Source: Bin87 sp965208015 (GTDB lineage Bacteria; Chloroflexota; Dehalococcoidia; Lucifugimonadales; UBA3495). Taken from it: a stretch of 64,000 nt of DNA. Positions within the stretch are counted from its first letter, which is position 1; each line of letters begins with the position of its first letter. The position numbers and the translations under genes are program-made. Positions 41,466 through 49,926 of this stretch are shown one piece after another. Below the pieces are notes generated by a model. The model was not told where the DNA came from and searched no databases. It saw only the letters and a list, made by a program, of their open reading frames with translations. The DNA lies in contig OZ242308.1 of the NCBI GenBank assembly GCA_965208015.1, forward strand, positions 310,001-374,000, in the 5' to 3' direction.

Positions 41466-42356
41466 ATGACCACCGCAACCGAGCCCAAGACCCGCCCCCG
41501 CATCCGGGTGCAGGAATTGGTAACCCGGTTCGTCAGGGAGGGGCTGGACCGACCCCTTTCGGAGGACGACCCGGACATCTACTACCCGGAATCGGACGGG
41601 AACCCCATGGCAGAAACCGACGCTCAGTTCACCCCGCTGACCGAAACGGTCCACGCGCTGCAACAGCGCTACCGGGACCGCGACGACGTGTATGTGTCGG
41701 GCGACCTGCTGGTTTATTACCGGATGAACGACAACACGGTGCGTCTGGCGCCGGACGTCTTCGTGGTGTTCGGGATTGACGACCACCTGCGCAGTTCCTA
41801 CATCATCTGGCGCGAGGAAGGCAAAGCGCCGGACTTCGTTCTTGAAATCGCCTCCCCAGGCACCTTTATCCGCGACATGACGGAAAAGCGTGCCCTGTAC
41901 GCGGCACTGGGCGTAACCGAATACTGGCGGTTCGATCCCACCGGCCAGCTTTTCTCGCCGGCCCTGGTCGGCGAACGGTTAACCGAGGACGGAGAATACG
42001 AACCCATCGAAATCGGCCCCGGCGAAGACGGCATCCTGCGCGGATACAGCCAGGTGCTGGAGCTGGAAGTCTGCCAGCGTCCCGACGGCGACCTGCGCCT
42101 CTTCGACCCCGAGACCCAGACCTGGCTCAGCTACCTGGCCGAGGAAGTGGCCGCCCGCCAGGCCGCCGAGGCGGAACGCGACGAAGCCCAGGCCGCCCGC
42201 GATGAAGCCCAGGCCGCCCGCGATGAAGCCCAGGCCGCCCGCGACGAAGCTGAAGCCCGCGCCCGCGCCCTGGAGGAGCAACTTCGGCAGCATGGCCTGT
42301 TGTCCGAGGCTGAGGGTGGGTCTGATTCGGCTTCCGGCACGTCGGAGGTGAAATGA
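41466..42356 (+). CDS. Uma2-family protein with repetitive coiled-coil tail
   Basis: A 296-residue Uma2 protein. Core: VRLAPDVFVVFGIDD, KAPDFVLEIASPGTFIRDM, YAALGVTEYWRFDPT. The C-terminal 60 residues hold the heptad repeat RDEAQAA three times, encoded by 21-bp tandem units, then a leucine-containing helix. Its stop overlaps the next antitoxin-like gene by four bases. Confidence 0.88.
   Translation: MTTATEPKTRPRIRVQELVTRFVREGLDRPLSEDDPDIYYPESDGNPMAETDAQFTPLTETVHALQQRYRDRDDVYVSGDLLVYYRMNDNTVRLAPDVFVVFGIDDHLRSSYIIWREEGKAPDFVLEIASPGTFIRDMTEKRALYAALGVTEYWRFDPTGQLFSPALVGERLTEDGEYEPIEIGPGEDGILRGYSQVLELEVCQRPDGDLRLFDPETQTWLSYLAEEVAARQAAEAERDEAQAARDEAQAARDEAQAARDEAEARARALEEQLRQHGLLSEAEGGSDSASGTSEVK
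42180..42242 (+). repeat. Three 21-bp tandem repeats within the Uma2 gene
   Basis: Units at 42180-42200, 42201-42221 and 42222-42242 differ at only one base and encode DEAQAAR. A partial fourth unit follows. Confidence 0.9.
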
Positions 42357-42625
42357 TGCGTGAGATCAAAAACACCGTCGCCGAGGACTGCCTGCCTCAG
42401 CTTCTGGTATTGGCTGAACAAGGCGAGACCATCGCAATTATTCGCGATGGGAAAGCGGTAGCCCACTTGGTGCCGGCCGGAAGCGAAGCAGATTTGCCGG
42501 AAGAGGATGTTGAAGCGCGGAAGCGCCGCAAAGCGCTGGCAGAGAATTTCATCCAATGGCGGGAGCAGCAAACTCCCATTTCCCCCAGTCTACAGGAGTT
42601 GCTGGATTGGCGACGTTCCCGCTGA
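42353..42625 (+). CDS. Phd/YefM-like antitoxin
   Basis: A 90-residue protein with the N-terminal DNA-binding fold of prevent-host-death antitoxins (VAEDCLPQLLVLAEQGETIA then IIRDGKAVAHLVP). A helical C-terminus follows that would bind a toxin. The PIN-domain gene 5 nt downstream is its natural partner but is broken. The start overlaps the Uma2 stop. Confidence 0.8.
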   Translation: MMREIKNTVAEDCLPQLLVLAEQGETIAIIRDGKAVAHLVPAGSEADLPEEDVEARKRRKALAENFIQWREQQTPISPSLQELLDWRRSR

Positions 42626-42630
42626 CACCG

Positions 42631-43030
42631 ATGGCCTCCGATATTATCGTTGATGCGTCGGCAACTGCGGCGTGGATTTTCGACGATGAAAGCTCGCCGT
42701 ATGCGGACGCAGTGTTTGACCTCGTCAAGACCAACGGCGCGCTGGTTCCGCACTTCTGGCACATTGAGATGCGCAACGTTCTGCTATCCGGCGAGCGCAG
42801 AAACCGCATGGCAGGCGGATCAGCACCTGGCTAATCTATTGGCATTGCCGCTCCGCATCGACAATGGGCTTGATCTGGCAGATGCCTTCATAATTGCCAG
42901 ATCCTACGGCCTATCGTTCTATGACGCGATTTACCTGGAACTGGCCCGTCGGCATAACGCTATGCTGGCGACGCTGGATGGCAGGCTGACCAAAGCGGCG
43001 AATGCGGAGGGGCTGTTTCTGGTCGTATAG
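42631..43030 (+). pseudogene. VapC-like PIN toxin with a frameshift
   Basis: From ATG 42631 the first part reads MASDIIVDASATAAWIFDDE ... HIEMRNVLLSGERRNRM and then stops at 42834 in that frame. The second half (QADQHLANLLALPLRIDN, LADAFIIARSYGLSFYDAIY, LATLDGRL) continues in the next frame to 43030. The junction is near 42812. The spacing between the halves is also a few residues short of typical VapC proteins, suggesting a small deletion rather than a single inserted base. The pair with the Phd-like antitoxin is therefore probably inactive. Confidence 0.75.
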
Positions 43031-43038
43031 CGTAAAGC

Positions 43039-43063
43039 AGGGGCGGGTTACAGACCCGCCCCT
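43039..43063. repeat. Hairpin AGGGGCGGGT / ACCCGCCCCT, copy 2
   Basis: Same arms as 10260-10284 with loop TACAG; lies 8 nt after the broken vapC stop. Confidence 0.7.
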
Positions 43064-43090
43064 CAAGTTGATAGCGGTTGTCTGAAAACG

Positions 43091-43540
43091 TCAGCCTTCG
43101 AAGTCCACGCCCACGCCCACGATCTCCACCTGCATCGAGCGGATGTCCGGCGCGCCGGCGTCGAAGGTGACGCCCACCACCACGTTGATGCCCCGGTCCA
43201 CCTCCGGCGCGCCCGGGATCTCGAAGCTGGCGTCCAGGTTGTCGCCTTTGATGGCCATGCCCAGGTGTTCGGCGATGATCTTCTCGCCGTCGTACACCAG
43301 CACCTCCGCCACGTTGGCGTGGGACCGCGCGCGGAACGAGACCGACACCGACTCCGCCTTGGTGCGGTTGCCGTTCTGGACGGTCGGGGTTGGAATGGCG
43401 AAGTGCATCCAGGCGTTCTGGCCTTCGCTGCCCTCAATGCGGGCGAAAGGCCCACAGTGGCGTACCGAGGTGACACGGTTCAGATACTCGCCGGTCATGG
43501 CGGAGCCGTGTACCCAGGATGTGAATTTCTGTCCTGCCAT
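43091..43540 (-). CDS. Hypothetical beta-rich protein, DUF6623-like
   Basis: A 149-residue protein from ATG 43540 (GCAGGAGG upstream). It begins GQKFTSWVHGSAMTGEYL and has alternating beta strands, an AWMHFAIPTPTVQNG segment and a YDGEKIIAEHLG segment. This resembles the DUF6623 family of uncharacterised proteins, though I am not certain. No catalytic motif, signal peptide or membrane segment is seen. Confidence 0.6.
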   Translation of the reverse strand: MAGQKFTSWVHGSAMTGEYLNRVTSVRHCGPFARIEGSEGQNAWMHFAIPTPTVQNGNRTKAESVSVSFRARSHANVAEVLVYDGEKIIAEHLGMAIKGDNLDASFEIPGAPEVDRGINVVVGVTFDAGAPDIRSMQVEIVGVGVDFEG

Positions 43541-43680
43541 CGTCGTAACCTCCTGCCGGCGGCGTGGTTGGATAGCGCGATTGTCGTTGCTGATTTGAGA
43601 GGATCGTATTGCGGTACAGAATAACCGTCGGGTGGTTCGTCTGCAAGGAGTGCCACGGTTAACGCCTGCCGGCATTAGCC

Positions 43681-43806
43681 TTTACATCGATAGACAGGAT
43701 TTACAGGATGTTGAATCTTCCGGAGGATCGTTTAATCTACAGCATCTATTGGAGCGACCGGCAAATCACGAGGATCAATCCTGTCCATCCTGTATATCGA
43801 TGTAAA
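43681..43806. repeat. Palindromic element, copy C
   Basis: The 29-base arms 43681-43709 (starting TTTACATCGATAGACAGGAT) and 43778-43806 pair with three mismatches. The ends differ from copies A and B, but the inner CAGGATTTACAGGAT motif is shared. It lies between the DUF6623-like gene and ogt. Confidence 0.8.
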
Positions 43807-43816
43807 GTTGCTCCGG

Positions 43817-44353
43817 CTAGAGCAGCGTGCCCCGGTTGCGCTCCATCTCCAGCAGGCGCGCCTTCACGCCGACCCCGCCGGCGCCGTACCCGTGCAGACC
43901 CCCGCTGCTGCCCACCACCCGGTGGCACGGGATGATCAGCGGAAAGGGGTTTTTGGCCATCGCCTGGCCGGCGGCGCGGGACGCCCGGGGATTCCCGGCG
44001 GCCTCGGCCAGCCACTGGTAGGAGCGGGTCTCCCCCGGCGGTATGCCCCGGCAGGCTTCCCATGCTGCTCCGAAGAACGGGGAAGCGTCGGAGAGGTCCA
44101 GCGGTATCCGGTCCAAGGCGGTGACGTTGCCCCCGAAATACTCTTCAAAAGCGGTTAGCGCATCCGCGAAGATCTCCGCCTTTTCCTCGGCGTCGTCCAT
44201 CGCGATGCCCAGCCCGTCCAGGGCCAGCTGCGGCTCCGGTTGCAGGCTGACCCGGAGCAGCCCCCGCGCGGTGCCCAGGAGCGCCAGCCACCCGAACGGC
44301 GTCTCCTCCAGACAGTAGTGGAGCGTCTCATGCGCTCCGGTTGCTGAATTCAT
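43817..44353 (-). CDS. ogt: Methylated-DNA-protein cysteine methyltransferase
   Basis: A 178-residue protein from ATG 44353 with AGGAG upstream. The alkyl-acceptor cysteine is in PLIIPCHRVVGSSGGLHGYG, and the helix-turn-helix for DNA binding is GNPRASRAAGQAMAKNPF. It repairs O6-alkylguanine by irreversible transfer to the cysteine. No Ada N-terminal domain. The gene is upstream of palindromic element C. Confidence 0.92.
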   Translation of the reverse strand: MNSATGAHETLHYCLEETPFGWLALLGTARGLLRVSLQPEPQLALDGLGIAMDDAEEKAEIFADALTAFEEYFGGNVTALDRIPLDLSDASPFFGAAWEACRGIPPGETRSYQWLAEAAGNPRASRAAGQAMAKNPFPLIIPCHRVVGSSGGLHGYGAGGVGVKARLLEMERNRGTLL

Positions 44354-44391
44354 TACGCTCCTGCGCCCCAGTATGCGGTGTCCTGCGGTTC

Positions 44392-46932
44392 CTAGACTTC
44401 CCGGCGGCGCAGAGCATACCACGCCAGCGGCCCGCGAACCGTCTTCCAGGCGTCAATCACGCCGGCGTCGGCGTCCGCGCCGGAAGGCTCGCGCCCCGCA
44501 TACGTATGGCGGGCGTAGGCGTTGACGATGCGCCGTATTTCCTGCGCCTGCTCCGGGAGGGCCGTGGCCAGCATACCCGCCCACTGGTGGGGTGTGTGGT
44601 GCTCCCGCAGCGGAACCGACGCCAATCGACCCAGGCGGCGCAAGCGGCGGTACGCCCCCGGCACGTCGCGCGGCGGCGCGAACAGCCATCGCCACAGGGC
44701 CCAGGCGATGAGCCCCAGCGCCAGCACGACGCCGGCGACGCTTCCGATCCAGGGCAGGTAGTTGCGCGCGGTGGCCGTCCAGCCTTCGCGGATGGGATCG
44801 CCGCTTACCAGGTCAGATTCGTCCAGCCCGTCCTCGAAGTCTTCGCACTCTTCCTCGATTTCGCACAGCAGGTCGTCGACGTCTGTGGTGTCGCCGGCTT
44901 CCAATGCTCTCCTGGCTTGCTCCTCGGGCGGGAGGGCCACCGGGATGGCCCGCCCGGGCGTGGGTTCAAAGGGGATCCAGCCGTAGCCGGGGAAAAACAC
45001 CTCGGTCCAGCCGTGGCTGTGGCGGTCCGTGACCACGTAGATGTGCGAACCGTCCGCGAGATTTCCGGTGGTGTATCCGGTGGTCATGCGCGCCGGCACT
45101 CCCAGGCTCCGCATCAGAACGGTCATGGCGGAGCCGAAGTATTCGCTGTAGCCCTGGCCGCTCTCAAACAGGAAGTAATCCACGCCGTCCGCGCCGAAGG
45201 GAGGCGGATCGATGGCCAGGTTGTAGGTGTAGCTGCTCTTGAGATATTGCTCGATTGCCACCGCCTTGTCGTAAGGCGTCTCCGCCCCGCCCGTGATTGA
45301 CCGCGCCAACTCCGCCACCCGCGGCGGCATGTCGGGAGGCAGTTGCGTGTACCGTGACCATAGCCAGGGCGCGTATTCCTCGCCGGCGGTGCGCAACTCC
45401 TCCGGTCCAGCGGAGGATACTGAAGCGGTCAGCTGGTAGGGATCGCCGGCCTCCGCGGCCCCGCCGGCCGCGCGCACGGCCAGCACGTCCGGCTCGGAGG
45501 GCACGATTTCGCCGATCACGGCGTTGACGACGCCGCCCGATGGATCCCGCTCAATTGATTCCAGCACGAAAGACGTGGGCAGCGCGCCGGCCACGGTTTC
45601 TGCCGCGGCGAAGGCGTCCGCGGATACGGCGTCACGCAGGCCATCCACCGCCAAACGCAGGGCCGACGGCAGCAGATCGGTATCGCTCTCCAGGGTCGGA
45701 TCTATCACGTACCGGGGGGAATCGAAGGTCTCGACCCGCACGTCGCGGTTGGCCCCGATCACCTGCCCGCCGGCGAACAGGCTCCGGCTGTCGTAGTTGG
45801 GTATGACCTCAAAGGTCACGTTGAACCGTTCCTGGTGGGGGTCCGGCGTGCTGTATTCGGGTTTCCAGCCGGGCTCCCGCAGCACGGTGCCGTCGGATAG
45901 CCACCCCTCGTGCGTGTAGGTCGCGTAGGAACGCGCTTTCCAGTACAGGGGCACCGGGGAGTTTACCTGCAGCACCGGCGTGTCGGTGGGGTTGATGGTG
46001 CCCTGGAAGGCCATGGTGTCGCCCCAGATGCGGTAGGGCAGCGGACGCCGGGCCGGCAGTCCGGCGAACAGCCGGTTGAAGTCCTCCTCCCACTGCACCA
46101 GGGGAGTTCGCGTCATGGAGTAAAAGGCGTTGGCCGGACCCCACTGCCCGCCCACGGGTAGCAGGAACGCGATCACCAGGGCCACGATCGCCACCAGCGA
46201 CGTGTCGCTGACGGTCAGGATGCCCAGGTGCCCGTCGTAAACGCGACCTTCCGCGTCCCAGCGTTGACGGGAGCGCATCGACTGGACCCAGCCCACCAGC
46301 AGCAGGCCGGTGAACACGTAGATCGCCAGGTAGATGCTGGCGGATTCCGGCAGGAAGGTGAGGTTGGACATCAGGCCCAGCGCGCCCAGGGCGAAAACGC
46401 CCCAGAAGTTCCGGTAGCGGAAGAACACCCATCCCGCCAGGTAGCCCGACAGCCAGGCGGCCATCATCAGTCCCACCGCGAAGGGGAGAGGATCCACGCT
46501 GATGCCTTCGTTGCGGGCTGCCAGCACCCACAGGCCCAGGCGCTCGAATAGTTCTCCTGCGGTCGCCACCTGCAACTCGTCCGGAGCCGCGAGGACCATC
46601 TGCCAGATGATGACGCCGATGCCGATGATCAGCCCGACGGGCAGCACCGCGGCGGTCCACAGGCGGATGCGCGTCAGCGGGATGGCGGTCAGCACCGCCA
46701 GTATCATGACCAGCACCAGCGAAGGGGTGGGCGCCCAGTCCGCCACCTCGACCGACCATACGACGATGATCATGTTGAGGAGGAGCAGCCCGGCGGCTAT
46801 CCACCCGTCGGGCGGCCGCAGCGCGGTCAGGACCGACAGCAACCAGCGGAACGCGCCGGCTCCGCTCAACAGTGGGGTGGCGTCCGGCGAGGGGCGCGTC
46901 AGGGTAGGGGCGGGTGAGGTTAGCGTCGCCAT
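44392..46932 (-). CDS. TgpA-type transmembrane transglutaminase-like protein
   Basis: An 846-residue protein. About seven hydrophobic helices occupy residues 30-260, a large extracellular part follows with the transglutaminase core (about 560-670), and one more helix lies near residue 745. The core reads QGYSEYFGSAMTVLMRSLGV then PARMTTGYTTG, and RHSHGWTEVFFPGYGWIPFE for the histidine. S596 (AGC) stands where the family has the catalytic Cys. A Glu/Asp-rich linker and a cytoplasmic DUF4129-like tail end the protein. In related operons TgpA follows moxR and DUF58, as here. Confidence 0.88.
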   Translation of the reverse strand: MATLTSPAPTLTRPSPDATPLLSGAGAFRWLLSVLTALRPPDGWIAAGLLLLNMIIVVWSVEVADWAPTPSLVLVMILAVLTAIPLTRIRLWTAAVLPVGLIIGIGVIIWQMVLAAPDELQVATAGELFERLGLWVLAARNEGISVDPLPFAVGLMMAAWLSGYLAGWVFFRYRNFWGVFALGALGLMSNLTFLPESASIYLAIYVFTGLLLVGWVQSMRSRQRWDAEGRVYDGHLGILTVSDTSLVAIVALVIAFLLPVGGQWGPANAFYSMTRTPLVQWEEDFNRLFAGLPARRPLPYRIWGDTMAFQGTINPTDTPVLQVNSPVPLYWKARSYATYTHEGWLSDGTVLREPGWKPEYSTPDPHQERFNVTFEVIPNYDSRSLFAGGQVIGANRDVRVETFDSPRYVIDPTLESDTDLLPSALRLAVDGLRDAVSADAFAAAETVAGALPTSFVLESIERDPSGGVVNAVIGEIVPSEPDVLAVRAAGGAAEAGDPYQLTASVSSAGPEELRTAGEEYAPWLWSRYTQLPPDMPPRVAELARSITGGAETPYDKAVAIEQYLKSSYTYNLAIDPPPFGADGVDYFLFESGQGYSEYFGSAMTVLMRSLGVPARMTTGYTTGNLADGSHIYVVTDRHSHGWTEVFFPGYGWIPFEPTPGRAIPVALPPEEQARRALEAGDTTDVDDLLCEIEEECEDFEDGLDESDLVSGDPIREGWTATARNYLPWIGSVAGVVLALGLIAWALWRWLFAPPRDVPGAYRRLRRLGRLASVPLREHHTPHQWAGMLATALPEQAQEIRRIVNAYARHTYAGREPSGADADAGVIDAWKTVRGPLAWYALRRREV

Positions 46933-47161
46933 CGTTATCCCCGTTTATCAACCAAGCTCCAAGTATAAAGGCAGATCCAGCATGGAACCAACCCCCTGAC
47001 TTCGCTCACGGTTCTGCTCTGTATCGCCGGCCGGTTGGAAATGGACAAGCGCCGGACGCCGTGCTAGCCTGCGTGATACGGGCCTTATTATTGCCTCATC
47101 ATACCGTATCCGACGGAACACAGAGATGGCGTTCTGATTGGATACCACTGGGAGATACGTT

Positions 47162-47350
47162 ATGGATGATGCCGACGCTCGAATGCAAGAACTGATGCAA
47201 GTGCACGCGGAAGAGATCCGCGAATTAGAGGCTTTTGCAGATGCGAAAGCCAAAGAAAACGACGTCCTGATTGAGAAATTCTACAAAAACCACAAGTTAC
47301 TGGAAGGAAAAGTAAATGAACAACTACACAAACGAAGACATATACCGTAG
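47162..47350 (+). CDS. Small hypothetical helical protein
   Basis: 62 residues from ATG 47162 with GGGAG upstream. Strongly charged and helical, possibly coiled coil (MQELMQVHAEEIRELEAFAD). It overlaps the next gene by 35 nt and is AT-richer than its surroundings, like a recent acquisition. Confidence 0.45.
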   Translation: MDDADARMQELMQVHAEEIRELEAFADAKAKENDVLIEKFYKNHKLLEGKVNEQLHKRRHIP

Positions 47351-47651
47351 CCAAATCGAATGGCATAGCGGTCGCGCTATGCTTTTAGATATTTACGATA
47401 ATATTACACTGATTATAGACCAATATGCGATAAAATTGCTCGTACTACTGGAACGATATGATAAAGCGGCTCAACTTCACCGAAACGTACTGCAGCCGCT
47501 GGCGAGTGGCGATTACGCCGGCGCATTGGACGGGTTGAGGGATTTTGTGCTTGCCGACGACGCAATGTTCAAGTTGTTTCCGCAGTTGATTGATCGGGCT
47601 GAACCGGGCCTCTGGGTACTGAACCAGTGGAGCGCAGAGTATGAGCTTTGA
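47316..47651 (+). CDS. Hypothetical protein
   Basis: A 111-residue protein with GGAAGG upstream of ATG 47316. Predicted mostly helical, AT-rich at the 5' end. The 3' end converges on the DUF58 gene. Together with the preceding small gene it lies between two members of a minus-strand moxR-type cluster, so the pair was probably inserted. Function unknown. Confidence 0.5.
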   Translation: MNNYTNEDIYRSQIEWHSGRAMLLDIYDNITLIIDQYAIKLLVLLERYDKAAQLHRNVLQPLASGDYAGALDGLRDFVLADDAMFKLFPQLIDRAEPGLWVLNQWSAEYEL

Positions 47652-47685
47652 TGATGCTCACCAGAGCTCGCTTGCGCGCCGACCG

Positions 47686-48993
47686 TCAGGTCTCCAACAC
47701 AGATTGCGTCACAGGACTTCCAGTTGATTCCTGAGTGTTGTCGGTTCGCGCGCCACCGACGGCCAGCGGGCGCGACAGGGCCTGGTTGATGTCCTCGTCG
47801 CGCCGCACGATATAAATGGGTATGTCGTGCTGGGCCAGGTACTCGGCGACGGCCTGGCCGGTGGTCCCGGTGCTTGGTTCTCCACCGGGTTCGGTGAAGG
47901 ACGTGTGGTCCACGTAGCACACTGTGACGTTGATCCCCTGCCGGCGCAGGCTGACCAGCGCCGAGGTCCATTCGGCCCGACGCGAGGCGGTGATCACCAT
48001 CAGCGTGTTGAAGCCCGACAGGTGCGGGCGCAGGTCGTAGATGAACCGCTCCAGCGACAACGACCCGTCGGCGCGGATGCCGGCCAGGGTTTCCATCAAT
48101 ATGCCCAGCTGGGCTGGCCGGCGGTCCGGGTTCAACACCCACAGGTCAGCGGAGTTGGACGCCAGACCCACCGGCACGGCCGTTTCGTCCCAGTGCTGCA
48201 CCAGCGATGCCGCAACGGTCACTGCCAGCTCTTCGGTGTTGTCCGGCGGGTCGCCCAGGTGGGAGCGGCGGTCCATGTCCAGCAGGATCCACGCCTGCGC
48301 CGATACGCCGATGTCGAACTCCTTCACCATCAGGCGGTTCATACGGGCGGTGTAAGGCCAGTGGATGCGCCGCAGGCTGTCGCCGTGGGCGTAGTCGCGC
48401 ACCGTGGACGATTCAGGGGTGATCGCCGGCGTGCGGCGGGAGAAAACCGAGTCGCTGGGCAGGTTGGCGAAGCGACGGTCCAAGTCCGGCAGCGGCACGG
48501 TCTTTGGCAGCACCGTGTAGGATTGGTCGTTGAGGAACGTCCGGCTCAGGCGAAAGAGCCCGAAGGGGTCGCGGGCGGTGACCCGCACCCGCCCGGTGCG
48601 GTAAATGCCCCGACGCGACAGGTAGGTGGCGATGCGGAAGGATCGCACTTGTCCCTTGACCAGGGCCACGGTGCGCCCGCCCGGCTCCGCCAGGTCGGTA
48701 TCCTCCATCACTTCCAGCCACGACTTGGGCAATCGTGTGCGGTTGATCAGCTGGATCTGCCCTTCCAGGTAATCGCCCACGCGGCCCCGGGTGCCCAACC
48801 GCGTGAGTCGCACATCGATGCCGCGCAGGTTGAGCCAGGCCCAACCGTACCCGATTATGACCAGCAGCACGAGGGTGAACAGCAACCGGTAGAAGAAAGA
48901 GAACCCGGTTCCCAGCGAGTAGAACAGCACCGCCAGGATCAGCAGGCTGAACAGTATCTTGCGCCGATGCTGGCTGATAAGAGATTTAATCAT
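47686..48993 (-). CDS. DUF58 domain protein
   Basis: A 435-residue protein with two N-terminal membrane helices (about 13-55), a beta-rich middle, and the DUF58 signature VRDYAHGDSLRRIHWPYTAR then MNRLMVKEFD. A von Willebrand A-like C-terminal domain with WILLDMDRRSH follows. DUF58 proteins are partners of MoxR ATPases. The moxR gene lies upstream but three HicBA cassettes separate them. Confidence 0.9.
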   Translation of the reverse strand: MIKSLISQHRRKILFSLLILAVLFYSLGTGFSFFYRLLFTLVLLVIIGYGWAWLNLRGIDVRLTRLGTRGRVGDYLEGQIQLINRTRLPKSWLEVMEDTDLAEPGGRTVALVKGQVRSFRIATYLSRRGIYRTGRVRVTARDPFGLFRLSRTFLNDQSYTVLPKTVPLPDLDRRFANLPSDSVFSRRTPAITPESSTVRDYAHGDSLRRIHWPYTARMNRLMVKEFDIGVSAQAWILLDMDRRSHLGDPPDNTEELAVTVAASLVQHWDETAVPVGLASNSADLWVLNPDRRPAQLGILMETLAGIRADGSLSLERFIYDLRPHLSGFNTLMVITASRRAEWTSALVSLRRQGINVTVCYVDHTSFTEPGGEPSTGTTGQAVAEYLAQHDIPIYIVRRDEDINQALSRPLAVGGARTDNTQESTGSPVTQSVLET

Positions 48994-49006
48994 GGTGAAC
49001 AGCCCG

Positions 49007-49279
49007 TTAGTCGCTCCAGAATTCCGGATCGGTGAGCCTTTCGGGGATATTGCCGTTCATAGCTTCGCGAAATTCGTCAACGGTCATACGTAGCTGCTTG
49101 GTGATGATACTTCCCATGTAGTACGCTTTGATTTCATGGTTGCCAAAAGACACTTTCGTGTACAGGCCAAGACCCTGATGTCGATAGCGCCAATGGTCAT
49201 TGTGAGCAGTTTCGACAAACCCCATCCTGAGCAGCAATCGCCGCAGTTCCCGAGCTCGCACGTTCGCGTAACGCGGCAT
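49007..49279 (-). CDS. HicA-like toxin 1
   Basis: A 90-residue protein. ANVRARELRRLLLRMGF and NDHWRYRHQGLGLYTKVSFG match the dsRBD-like HicA fold including its conserved histidine. The C-terminal 30 residues (VDEFREAMNGNIPERLTDPE then FWSD) extend beyond standard HicA and are shared by all three copies here. HicA toxins are mRNA interferases. The start overlaps the hicB-like stop by one base. Confidence 0.75.
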   Translation of the reverse strand: MPRYANVRARELRRLLLRMGFVETAHNDHWRYRHQGLGLYTKVSFGNHEIKAYYMGSIITKQLRMTVDEFREAMNGNIPERLTDPEFWSD

Positions 49280-49584
49280 CAGACGCTCGCCGTCAGTTCA
49301 GACAAAATGGATACTCGGTGCATCTGGTGCGGGATGCCTTCCGCGGAAAGCTCCGCCATGATTTCAGCCATTTCAGCCGCTGCCTTCTCTTCATCCGCTA
49401 GCGATTTCCCATCCTCCCAAGGATTCAGGATCACGTCGGTCATCATTGATGTGATGTTCGCTAAAGCTTCTTCCTCAGTGTTCCCTTGGCCTCCGACGCC
49501 TAGCACGTACGAGCACCAAGCGGCATAGCCAACCGACCCATCGGATGTAGTGTCTTCCCAAACGAGTACGTCGAAGGTGCGCAT
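49279..49584 (-). CDS. HicB-like antitoxin 1
   Basis: A 101-residue protein from ATG 49584. FDVLVWEDTTSDGSVGYAAW and GQGNTEEEALANITSMMTD are the HicB-like fold. No DNA-binding domain is attached. It precedes its toxin gene. Confidence 0.75.
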   Translation of the reverse strand: MRTFDVLVWEDTTSDGSVGYAAWCSYVLGVGGQGNTEEEALANITSMMTDVILNPWEDGKSLADEEKAAAEMAEIMAELSAEGIPHQMHRVSILSELTASV

Positions 49585-49603
49585 GTTCTGATCTCCCTTT
49601 GGG

Positions 49604-49632
49604 TCTCGGCGCGATGCCGGCAAACGGGCGCC
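49604..49632. repeat. Duplicated inter-cassette segment, copy 1
   Basis: 29 bases identical to 50251-50279, starting TCTCGGCGCGATGCCGG. Each copy lies just upstream of a hicB gene, so the cassettes arose by segmental duplication. Confidence 0.85.
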
Positions 49633-49656
49633 AGGGGATAGCTCTGCCAATCTTGC

Positions 49657-49926
49657 TCAGCCGTTCCAGAACTCGGGATTGGTGAACCTTTCGGGAATAT
49701 TCCCGTTCATAGCTTCGCGAAATTCGTCAATGGTCATGCCAAGTTGGCCAATAATTTTACCCATAACAATAGCAGCAACTTCCTTGTCGCCAAATGATAC
49801 CTTGGTGCGCAAGCTTAAACCGTCATGACGATAACGCCAATGGTCATTGTGCGAGGTTTCAATAAATCCCATCCTGGTCAGCAGTCGACGCAAGGCACGA
49901 GTTCGGACATTGGCATACCTGGGCAT
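49657..49926 (-). CDS. HicA-like toxin 2
   Basis: An 89-residue paralogue of the first HicA-like protein (ANVRTRALRRLLTRMGF, SHNDHWRYRHDGLSLRTKVS). The same C-terminal extension ends PERFTNPEFWNG. Conserved histidine present. Confidence 0.75.
   Translation of the reverse strand: MPRYANVRTRALRRLLTRMGFIETSHNDHWRYRHDGLSLRTKVSFGDKEVAAIVMGKIIGQLGMTIDEFREAMNGNIPERFTNPEFWNG

Noticed and set aside
42180..42242. Tandem repeat as a separate mobile or regulatory repeat
   Set aside because: It is in frame, encodes heptads of a coiled coil and stays inside the Uma2 gene.
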